Source: Ruminococcus sp.
GTDB taxonomy: Bacteria > Bacillota > Clostridia > Oscillospirales > Ruminococcaceae
Reading direction: 5' to 3'
DNA length: 49,198 nucleotides
NCBI GenBank assembly: GCA_017534595.1
Contig: JAFXVY010000027.1
Location: 1 to 49,198 of the forward strand
Part shown: in pieces, positions 1 through 6,230 of the stretch
How the letters are laid out: every line of letters starts with the position of its first letter
Numbering within the stretch: the stretch's first letter is position 1
Program-made: the position numbers and the translations under genes
Notes under the pieces: model-generated
Databases searched by the model: none
Told to the model about the DNA's origin: nothing
What the model saw: the letters and a program-made list of their open reading frames with translations, nothing else

Positions 1-155
1 AACTTGTTGACACTATTCTCCTTGCCGTTGCGTAAAGCGAAGTGAACTTCGCTTGCAAGGCGGCGTCGAATTTAGGCAATCTGACGAAAAATCTCAGCTC
101 AACTTTATTGAGCTTGCGCGCGTCTGACGCACAATGGTTGTACGGTGTTGCCTAA
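1..155. repeat. MITE-like element, truncated by window start (copy A)
   Basis: The right-hand part of this stretch matches the complete element at 41607-41786. Shared blocks are ATTCTCCTTGCCG, GCGTCGAATTTAGGCAATC followed by TGACGAAAA, GTCTGACGCACA, and the terminal GGTGTTGCCT, which is the reverse complement of the other element's left end. The left terminus lies outside the window. Unlike copy B, this copy carries extra internal palindromes: AGCGAAGT-GA-ACTTCGCT at 36-53, and AGCTCAA/TTGAGCT at 96-114. No reading frame is visible in it, so it would have to be moved by a transposase encoded elsewhere. The following 156-229 holds nothing I recognise. Confidence 0.7.
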
Positions 156-229
156 AAAAATACCTCCGAAACATGAGTCTTACATAAATATACAGTCAGA
201 TCGGGACAGCATTATAAACGTTCCCGCGC

Positions 230-1309
230 TCAGAGCGGGAAGAATACCGAGAAGATCGTACCCTTGCCCTTGGAGGATTCGACTCTTATGGTGCCGCCGC
301 AGAGCTCGATTATACGCTTTACGAGGGGGAGCCCGAGGCCGTTGCCTTCGGAGGCATGGGCGCTGTCGCCCTGATAGAAGCGCTCAAAGATATGGCGCAT
401 GGTCTCTTCGTCCATGCCCTCGCCCTGATCGGCGATGTTGACGCGCAGGCGCTGGTCTCTTTTAAACGCCTCGACGGTTATCTCCGAGCCCTCGCCGCTG
501 AATTTTATCGAGTTGCCGAGGATGTTGAGCCATGCCTGGGAGAGCATCTCCTGATTGGTGTAGATCTCCACCGGCTCAAGCTCGATGACAAAGCTGATGT
601 TCTTTTTCGTCCACTGCTTTTCGAGGAGGAGTATGCAGTTTCGCAGCTGCTCGTCGATGAGAAAGCTGCTGCGGTCGCTGATATATTCCTGATTTTCAAG
701 CTTGTTGAGCAGCAGGATGCTGGTCGAAAGACCGGTGAGGCGCTTGGATTCGCTGATGATTATGTCGATGTACTCACGGCGCTTTTCCTCGGGGATATCC
801 TCTTTTTTCAGGCGCTTGGCGAAGCCCTCTATGGAGACTATCGGGGTCTTGAACTCGTGGGAGAAGCTGTTTATGAAGTCGGAGCGGAACATCTCGATGC
901 CGCTGAGCTCCTTGGTCATAAGGTTGAAGTTCTCGATCAGATCCGCGAAGACATCCGGCGTACCCTCGGGGTCAACGGAGACGTTGAAGTTGCCCTTTTC
1001 GACCTCGCTCATGGCCTTTTTGAGCTCCGAAAGGGGAGCGAGGACGTGCTTCGAGACGAAGTAGGAGATGATCGTTCCGATGATCGCACTCGAGATGACG
1101 AAGAGAGCCGTGAAGATCAGCGGGCCTTCAAAGCTCGAGGGGAAGTACCCGAGCAGGCGGAGGAGCATGACGGTGCCGAAGGTGATGGTGCCCGCAGCGA
1201 GGATTATGAGGAATACCAGCGCGGAGACCGTTCTTATGAGGGAGGCGTTCTGGCCGAAGAGGAAGCGCTTGAGCGTTTTGAAACGGCAGGGCTTTTTCTT
1301 GTCGCTCAC
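230..1309 (-). CDS. Sensor histidine kinase (HAMP, HisKA, HATPase)
   Basis: A 359-residue membrane histidine kinase that should phosphorylate the regulator encoded just upstream. Visible parts: basic N-terminus, TM1 about 26-50, a very short outer loop of about 11 residues, TM2 about 62-84, HAMP, then the H-box with phospho-acceptor His about 151 (SFSHEFKTP). The catalytic domain follows, with N-box NILGNSIKFS, G1 DQGEGMDE and G2 GNGLGLPL. The tiny extracytoplasmic loop puts it with intramembrane-sensing kinases that detect envelope stress, often through an accessory protein. It starts at GTG, which overlaps the TGA of the response regulator gene as GTGA, so the two are translationally coupled. 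The stop codon sits inside a TTCCCGC/GCGGGAA hairpin (221-241). The signal is unknown. Confidence 0.9.
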   Translation of the reverse strand: MSDKKKPCRFKTLKRFLFGQNASLIRTVSALVFLIILAAGTITFGTVMLLRLLGYFPSSFEGPLIFTALFVISSAIIGTIISYFVSKHVLAPLSELKKAMSEVEKGNFNVSVDPEGTPDVFADLIENFNLMTKELSGIEMFRSDFINSFSHEFKTPIVSIEGFAKRLKKEDIPEEKRREYIDIIISESKRLTGLSTSILLLNKLENQEYISDRSSFLIDEQLRNCILLLEKQWTKKNISFVIELEPVEIYTNQEMLSQAWLNILGNSIKFSGEGSEITVEAFKRDQRLRVNIADQGEGMDEETMRHIFERFYQGDSAHASEGNGLGLPLVKRIIELCGGTIRVESSKGKGTIFSVFFPL

Positions 1310-1980
1310 CTTTTCTTCACTCCCTTGTAGCCGAGGCCGCGGATAGTCACGATCTCGAAGTCGGTGTTGTCGCGGAAGCGCTCGCGCAGGCGGTTGATAT
1401 GTACGTCCACCGTTCGCTCGTCGGATTCGGAGGTCATGTCCCAGATCTCGTCGATGAGCTGGCGGCGGGTGAAGATCTTGTCGGGGTAGGAGAGCAGCTT
1501 ATAGACCAGCATGAACTCCTTGAGGGGCAGCTCGGTGCGCCCCGAGGGCTCGGTGACGGAGAGGGTATCGTAGTCGAAGAGGGTGGAGCCGACCTGTATA
1601 CGGTGATCGTTGGCGATCTGCGAACGGCGGAGCAGTGCGGCGATGCGCAGCAGCAGCTCCTCCTCGTCCACCGGCTTGACCATATAGTCGTCGGTGCCCT
1701 CGATGAAGCCCTTTTTCTTATCGGCGATAGCCTCCTTGGCTGTCACCATGATTATGGGGATGCTGTTTCCGGCGAGCCTGAGCTGACGGGTCAGCTCGTA
1801 GCCGTCCATGCGCGGCATCATTATATCGGCGATGAGCAGATCGACGTGCTTCTGTTCGAGCAGGTCGAGCGCTTCGGCGCCGTCCTTGGCGGTTATTACG
1901 GTATAGCCGTTTTCCTCGAGCACATCTGCTGTGAGGCGGCGTGTATTGATATCGTCCTCTACGACCATTATACTGAACAT
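1306..1980 (-). CDS. OmpR/PhoB-family response regulator
   Basis: A 224-residue DNA-binding response regulator. The receiver domain covers about residues 1-120, with acidic pocket ED at 8-10, phospho-acceptor Asp52 (ADIMMPRMDG), Thr in MVTA and Lys in VKPVDEEE. The C-terminal winged helix ends in VDVHINRLRERF and TIRGLGYKG. I chose the ATG at 1980 (MFSIMVVEDD) because GGGGTG lies 6-8 nt upstream; the frame stays open to 2175 but the extra N-terminus has no domain and overlaps the M23 gene. It overlaps the kinase gene by 4 nt. The partner kinase has almost no external loop, which suggests an envelope or membrane signal, but the target genes cannot be read from the sequence. Confidence 0.93.
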   Translation of the reverse strand: MFSIMVVEDDINTRRLTADVLEENGYTVITAKDGAEALDLLEQKHVDLLIADIMMPRMDGYELTRQLRLAGNSIPIIMVTAKEAIADKKKGFIEGTDDYMVKPVDEEELLLRIAALLRRSQIANDHRIQVGSTLFDYDTLSVTEPSGRTELPLKEFMLVYKLLSYPDKIFTRRQLIDEIWDMTSESDERTVDVHINRLRERFRDNTDFEIVTIRGLGYKGVKKR

Positions 1981-2038
1981 GGTATCACCCCTTACCGGAG
2001 AATATAACACACGATTATGAACTGCGTATAAACAAGCG

Positions 2039-2068
2039 ACGCAGGCACGATGAGTCCCGTGCCTGCGT
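2039..2068 (-). terminator. Terminator-like hairpin after the M23 gene
   Basis: An 11-bp perfect stem ACGCAGGCACG/CGTGCCTGCGT with an 8-nt loop. On the minus strand it is followed by CGCTTGTTTATA, a weak U-tract. It separates the M23 gene from the response regulator gene, so the two-component system probably has its own promoter or depends on read-through. Confidence 0.55.
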
Positions 2069-2129
2069 ATTACAGAGGAAATATTATGACTGCATTTCCG
2101 GGCCGCAAGACCCGGAAGTGCCCCGTATG

Positions 2130-2858
2130 CTATTTGTTGGTGAGGGGGTCGATATAGCCTATGGGGTCGATCCACTCGTTGTTGCGCTTGACTGCGAAAT
2201 GCAGGTGTGAGGGTTCGGCGGCCTCGATCTGGGCGGTATCGCCCACCATGCCGATGGTCTGGCCGGCTTCGACGGTATCGCCCTCGGCGACGGTCATAGA
2301 CGGGGAGAGGCTGTAATAGAAGCTCTCGATGCCGGTGCCGTGCTCGATAGAGATACAGCTGCCCCAGAGGGGATCCTCCCAGATCCGGGAGACCTCGCCG
2401 TGGTTCATGGCTTTGACGGGGGTACCCTTATCGGCTTTGATATCGACGCCGTCGTGGGTCTTCCAGACGCCGAGAGTCTCGCTGCGGACAAGCTCGCCGA
2501 AGCTGAAGGGCTGGATGATCTCACCGTTGACGGGCATTACGTTCGGCTGGGATATGGGGATATCGGTACCGGGGCCGCTTTGCATATCCTCGGAGGAGGG
2601 GTCATCGGAGAGGGTATCGGGTACTGATGCTTCGTCCTTGGGGACGCTGCTGACCTTTTCGTCGGCGTACTTGGAGGGTTTGGAGCTCTCGCTGACCTTG
2701 GGGGCGGAGTAGTTGATGCCGTCGTTTATCTGCCTGACGGCCTTATTGTAGGCGGCGGCGCCCGCTCCGCCGACAGCTATCAGACAAGCCGCTGCCGCGA
2801 CCCAGAGTCCCTTGCCGCTCAGCAGCTTCCTGATCCTTGTAAGATCCGGTTTTTTCAT
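2130..2858 (-). CDS. Membrane-anchored M23/LytM-domain protein, SpoIIQ-like
   Basis: A 242-residue protein with a single N-terminal TM segment (about 17-37), a Ser/Asp/Pro-rich linker (about 50-105) and a C-terminal M23 (LytM) domain (about 110-235). Zinc-ligand motifs are present: H135-x3-D139 (HDGVD) and H218-x-H220 (HLH). The residue that is normally the catalytic His of the Y-x-H-L motif appears to be Ser183 (YYSL), so it may bind rather than cut peptidoglycan. SpoIIQ proteins share this architecture, and some SpoIIQ lack a catalytic His; that is family knowledge, not proof of sporulation here. Start chosen at MKKPDLT with AAAGGAGAA upstream; the open frame to 2984 adds nothing recognisable. 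It is divergent from the LacI-type gene and upstream of the two-component genes. Confidence 0.8.
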   Translation of the reverse strand: MKKPDLTRIRKLLSGKGLWVAAAACLIAVGGAGAAAYNKAVRQINDGINYSAPKVSESSKPSKYADEKVSSVPKDEASVPDTLSDDPSSEDMQSGPGTDIPISQPNVMPVNGEIIQPFSFGELVRSETLGVWKTHDGVDIKADKGTPVKAMNHGEVSRIWEDPLWGSCISIEHGTGIESFYYSLSPSMTVAEGDTVEAGQTIGMVGDTAQIEAAEPSHLHFAVKRNNEWIDPIGYIDPLTNK

Positions 2859-2985
2859 ATCGTTTTCTCCTTTGCGATCGGTTTTTTGATCTCTGCTTGT
2901 ATTCTGCACAGGCTGGCGGGAAATATACACGGGCTTTGAAAAAATCATCACAAAAATCCGAGCTGAAATTTGTTTGCTCTGCATA

Positions 2986-3014
2986 TTGGAAAAGCTGTCA
3001 CAGAATGTTATAAT
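2986..3014 (+). promoter_or_regulatory. SigA-type promoter of the LacI-family gene
   Basis: TTGGAA (2986-2991), 17 bp, TATAAT (3009-3014). The GTG start with GAAAGGAGTG upstream follows at 3050. I see no clear palindromic operator beside it. Confidence 0.8.
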
Positions 3015-3049
3015 TGGAATATGAACTGACGAAAGGAGTGAACGGGTCT

Positions 3050-4057
3050 GTGAACGTGACCGTAAAGGATGTTGCGAGGGAAGCAGGAGTTTCCGTAGCG
3101 ACGGTATCGAGGGTGCTCAACGGCAGCGATGCCGTGACCGAAAAGAGTGCGCAGAGGGTACGGGAGGCTGTGGTAAAGCTGGGGTACTCTCCGAATTTCC
3201 TCGGGCGAAATCTGAGGAAGCGTGCGACGAACGTTATACTTGTGATCATACCGAATGCAGACCATTCGCTCTACATGAAGATCTGTGCGGGTATGCAGGC
3301 CTGTGCTTTGAGGTACGGGTACGATATAATCACGGCGGTGTCCAACGCTGCGACGGCGGTGGAGACGCGGCATCTGAATATGCTTTTCAACAAGACGGTA
3401 GACGGGGCGGTGCTTATGGGCACGAGCTTTGATGCGGGTACGCTGAACCGGCTTGCGGAGGAATACGACATAGCGCTCTGCTGCGAGGGAGTGACGGGGG
3501 CGGATGTGCTGACCGTTACCGTAGACGATGAGCGTGCAGGGTACGATGCTGCGGACGCACTGATAAAGCTGGGTCACAGGCGTTTGGGGTTCATAGGCGT
3601 TGAATCGAACGCGCTCTCGGCTTCGCTGCGGGAAGAGGGCTTTCTGCGGGCTTTGGGAGATCACGGGATAGAGCTGCCGGAGGAATACATATACCGTGAC
3701 ACCTACGATGCGGTGAACGGGGCGAAGGCGATGGAGAGATTCCTTGCGCTTGCGGAGCCTCCGACGGCGGTATTTGCGGTGTCCGACCTCATTGCGCTTT
3801 CGGCTGTGAGGCGGGCGGCGGAGCTCGGATGCATGGCGGGGAAGGACATTTCGGTTATCGGGTTTGACGACATAGATGCGTGCAGCTTGACGACGCCGTC
3901 GCTTTCGACGGTAGCGCAGAACTGTTCGGAGATGAGCGAGGTCGTTTGCAGGAAGCTTATTGAGAACATTAAGAGTGAGAGGAAGGACAGGGGATACTAC
4001 ACGGTAGAGCACAGGGTGATGATGAGGGAATCGACGGGGGTTCTGAACAAAAAGTGA
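3050..4057 (+). CDS. LacI-family transcriptional regulator
   Basis: A 335-residue repressor. The N-terminal helix-turn-helix and hinge read VTVKDVAREAGVSVATVSRV, NGSDAVTEKS and GYSPNFLGRNLRK, typical of LacI/PurR; the rest is a periplasmic-binding-protein-like sensor (VILVIIPNADHSLY, DGAVLMG, RLGFIGV, AVFAVSDLIALSA, VIGFDDIDACSLTTPSLSTVAQN). The ligand is probably a sugar or nucleoside but cannot be read from sequence. I chose GTG 3050 because GAAAGGAGTG (3031-3040) lies 9 nt upstream; a TTG at 3014 is in frame but overlaps the -10 box. No sugar transport or glycoside hydrolase gene is adjacent, so its targets lie elsewhere. A hairpin-rich 3' module begins at its stop codon. Confidence 0.93.
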   Translation: MNVTVKDVAREAGVSVATVSRVLNGSDAVTEKSAQRVREAVVKLGYSPNFLGRNLRKRATNVILVIIPNADHSLYMKICAGMQACALRYGYDIITAVSNAATAVETRHLNMLFNKTVDGAVLMGTSFDAGTLNRLAEEYDIALCCEGVTGADVLTVTVDDERAGYDAADALIKLGHRRLGFIGVESNALSASLREEGFLRALGDHGIELPEEYIYRDTYDAVNGAKAMERFLALAEPPTAVFAVSDLIALSAVRRAAELGCMAGKDISVIGFDDIDACSLTTPSLSTVAQNCSEMSEVVCRKLIENIKSERKDRGYYTVEHRVMMRESTGVLNKK

Positions 4058-4174
4058 GACCCAAACGCAACAGCGAAATGGGGTCAAGGGGCAGAGCCAT
4101 TGAAGGCTCCGCACAAGGCGATGATCCTATACAAATAAGGCGCTGCGCCCTTTGATTTTTGGGCGCAGCGCCTT
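4055..4174 (+). repeat. 3' hairpin module, short copy, ending in GGCGCTGCGCCC terminator
   Basis: Starting at the stop codon of the LacI gene: a GACCCAA...TGGGGTC hairpin, then CAAGGGGCAGAGCC and GGCTCCGCACAA, then the stem AAGGCGCTGCGCCC (4137-4150) / GGGCGCAGCGCCTT (4161-4174). The same 5' and 3' blocks recur at 15690-15909, and part recurs at 44405-44480. The stem has T-rich sequence on both outer sides, so it can terminate both the LacI gene and the oppositely oriented suf genes. Confidence 0.75.
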
Positions 4175-4216
4175 GATTGTGTTGTGTTGGTGTTTGGTGC
4201 GGAGCCTCTGCTTTGT

Positions 4217-5137
4217 TCAGCCTTTCAGGAAGCCTTCGATGATGCGGCGCTCGGCTTCTTCTTCGGTGAGGCCGAGGGTGCGCAGCTTGATGATCTGCTC
4301 GCCCGCTATCTTGCCGATGGCGGCTTCGTGGATCAGCGAGGCGTCAAGGTCGCCGGCAAACAGCTCGGGAGCGGCGTTGACTTTGCCGTTCTCTGCAAGT
4401 ATGGCGTCACATTCCGAATGGCCGGTGCAGCGTGCGTTGCCGCTGATCTTGGAGTGGTACTCCTGATAGGAGTTGCCCCTTGCTACCGATCTGGAGACGA
4501 TGTCCGCGCCGGAATCCTCGCCGTTGAGGTCTATTGCAAACTCGGTCTTGGCGGTCTGCGTGCCGTCGGTGAGTATCCTCTCCTTGATGACCAGCTTGGC
4601 GCCCTTGCCGAGGGTGCCGGTGGTCTTGCGGAAGGTGCTGTCGATGCCGCCGATCTGGATGGTGTCCATTTCGAGGTAGCTGTCCTCGCCCTGGATGATC
4701 TCGGTGACGGGGTCTATGCGCTTGGCGCCCTGACCTGCGCCCTTGCCGACGTGCTTCTCTTTATAGAGTACCCGCGCTCCCTTGTCGAGGATGAAGCGGT
4801 GGATGCCGTGGTGGCGGACGTCGTGGCCGTCGTCGGTGTGGACTCCGCAGCCGGCGACGATGATGACGTCGGCGCCCTCGCCCACGAAGAAGTCATTGTA
4901 GACGATATCCTCGATGCCGCCCTTGGTGACGCAGGCGGGGATATAAACGGTCTCGCCCTTGGTGTAGGGCTTGATCTTTACGACGAGTCCGGGGGCATCC
5001 TCCTTGTTGCCGAGCTCGATGTTCTCGGAGGACTGCCTGCCGGCGCAGGTGCCGTTCTCGCGGATGTTATAGGCTCCGGTGAATTTGCCGCTGTACTCGG
5101 AAACTATCGCAAGGAGCTCTTCTGTCGTTTTTTCCAT
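4217..5137 (-). CDS. Short SufB/SufD-family Fe-S scaffold protein (SUF minimal type)
   Basis: A 306-residue SufB/SufD-family protein, which together with SufC assembles Fe-S clusters on a cytoplasmic scaffold. Family signs are the beta-helix core (VYIPACVTKGGIEDIVYNDF, GADVIIVAGCGVH, TIQIGGIDSTFRKTTG) and the C-terminal SECDAIL, NAAPELF and LIHEAAIGKI block with conserved Cys, His and Glu. It is much shorter than classical SufB (around 470 residues), as in the two-gene SufBC-type systems of anaerobes and archaea. Its ATG overlaps the sufC stop by 1 nt (TGATG), so it is coupled to sufC. There is no SufS, SufU or SufD here, so sulfur must come from a desulfurase encoded elsewhere or from sulfide. 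Confidence 0.9.
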   Translation of the reverse strand: MEKTTEELLAIVSEYSGKFTGAYNIRENGTCAGRQSSENIELGNKEDAPGLVVKIKPYTKGETVYIPACVTKGGIEDIVYNDFFVGEGADVIIVAGCGVHTDDGHDVRHHGIHRFILDKGARVLYKEKHVGKGAGQGAKRIDPVTEIIQGEDSYLEMDTIQIGGIDSTFRKTTGTLGKGAKLVIKERILTDGTQTAKTEFAIDLNGEDSGADIVSRSVARGNSYQEYHSKISGNARCTGHSECDAILAENGKVNAAPELFAGDLDASLIHEAAIGKIAGEQIIKLRTLGLTEEEAERRIIEGFLKG

Positions 5138-5868
5138 CAGTTATCCTCCTTATCCTTGCCGAGGGGGCAGCGGGCTGCCTTTTCCTCGCCCAGCAGACTG
5201 CCGAGTATCTCGTCTCTTGTGCCGAACTTAGTGACTTCGCCGTCGGCGATGACGGCTATGTAGTCGGAGATGCCGAGTATGCGCTCCTGATGGGAGATTA
5301 TGAGCAGGGATTTGTTCTCGGTCTCCTTGAGCTTTTCAAAGGCGTCGATGAGGGAGGAGAAGCTCCAGAGGTCTATGCCGGCCTCCGGCTCGTCGAAGAC
5401 GAGCACCTTGGCGTCCTTCTTGGCGAGGACGGATGCGATCTCTATACGCTTGGCTTCGCCGCCCGAGAGGGAAGCGTCGATGGTGCGGTCGAGGTACTCG
5501 TTGGCGCAGAGACCGACCTTGCCGAGGATCTCGCAGATCTCTCTGTCCTCAAGCTGCTTCTGAGCGGCAAGCTCGAGAAGGTCGCGGACGGTGAGCCCCT
5601 TGAACCTTATGGGGTGCTGGAAGGCATAGCCGATACCGGCCTTGGCGCGCTCGGTGATATCCCAGCCTGTGATATCCTCGTCATCGAGGAAGATCGAGCC
5701 GCCGGATGGGGCCTCGAGACCCGCGATGAGCTTGGCGAGAGAGGTCTTGCCGCCGCCGTTGGGGCCTGTGACTACCGTGAGCTTGCCGTCCGGAATGTCG
5801 AGGGATACGTTTTTGAGTATCTGCTCGCCGGTGGAGAGGCTCCAGCTCAGGTCATTTATTCTAAGCAT
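5137..5868 (-). CDS. sufC: SufC, Fe-S assembly ATPase
   Basis: A 243-residue ABC-type ATPase that powers Fe-S assembly on the SufB-like scaffold encoded downstream. Walker A is GPNGGGKTS (about 38-46), the signature is LSGGEAKRIEI, Walker B is VLVFDEPEAGID and the H-loop is LLIISHQE. Length and motifs match SufC. The start MLRIND is supported by a perfect AAGGAGGA about 6 nt upstream; the frame is open to 6015 but those residues are leader sequence. The promoter at 6048-6076 predicts a leader of about 170 nt that contains a strong GCCGCC-GGCA-GGCGGC hairpin, so post-transcriptional control is possible. No IscR-type regulator gene is present in the window. Confidence 0.95.
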   Translation of the reverse strand: MLRINDLSWSLSTGEQILKNVSLDIPDGKLTVVTGPNGGGKTSLAKLIAGLEAPSGGSIFLDDEDITGWDITERAKAGIGYAFQHPIRFKGLTVRDLLELAAQKQLEDREICEILGKVGLCANEYLDRTIDASLSGGEAKRIEIASVLAKKDAKVLVFDEPEAGIDLWSFSSLIDAFEKLKETENKSLLIISHQERILGISDYIAVIADGEVTKFGTRDEILGSLLGEEKAARCPLGKDKEDN

Positions 5869-6047
5869 TGTTTTTCCTCCTTGGTTTTTGATGCTGTCCT
5901 GAACTTTGTCTGCTCCTCGCCGCCTGCCGGCGGCTCGGAGATATGCGGGAAAGGCGCTTTCACCCGCCTGACGGCGCGGAGAGTGCTTTTCCGCCGGTTT
6001 TGTGTTTGAACGCACAGTTCCTGCCGGATCTGTGCGGCGCTCTTTTT

Positions 6048-6076
6048 ATTATACCTTTCCGGTGTGGATTTGTCAA
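6048..6076 (-). promoter_or_regulatory. SigA promoter of sufC-sufB
   Basis: On the minus strand TTGACA (6076-6071), 17 bp, TATAAT (6053-6048). The ATG of sufC is at 5868, giving a leader of roughly 170 nt with several GC-rich hairpins. Confidence 0.85.
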
Positions 6077-6078
6077 TA

Positions 6079-6182
6079 AGCGAAAAATGAACAATAATAG
6101 TGAGCCTGCTTTTTACGGATATCATCGCCGCAGGCGATACCGCAATTATTCATTTTTCATTCTTCACTATTCATTATTCATT
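6079..6182. repeat. Heptamer array (TTATTCA units) with ATCGCC/GGCGAT hairpin
   Basis: A small hairpin ATCGCC-GCA-GGCGAT (about 6121-6135) is followed by degenerate 7-nt units of the TTATTCA type up to the ATTCATTAG end (6143-6182). On the other side AAAAATGAACAATAATAG is a rough inverted match. Same architecture as the arrays at 8566, 26857 and 47890. Confidence 0.65.
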
Positions 6183-6187
6183 AGTTT

Positions 6188-6225
6188 ATAAAAATACACT
6201 TCCGCCGGGTCATCAGCGGAAGTGC
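6188..6225 (-). terminator. Terminator of the wall-binding repeat gene
   Basis: Minus-strand stem CACTTCCGC/GCGGAAGTG followed by TATTTTTATAAA, directly downstream of the stop codon at 6231. The same CACTTCCG arm recurs in the terminator of the NlpC/P60 gene (47758). Confidence 0.8.
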
Positions 6226-6230
6226 TTGTA

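Noticed and set aside
2870-2930. Sigma-F-like promoter for the SpoIIQ-like gene (GTATA, 16 bp, GCAGAATACA on the minus strand)
   Set aside because: The -35 and spacing fit, but the -10 matches only about half of the consensus positions.
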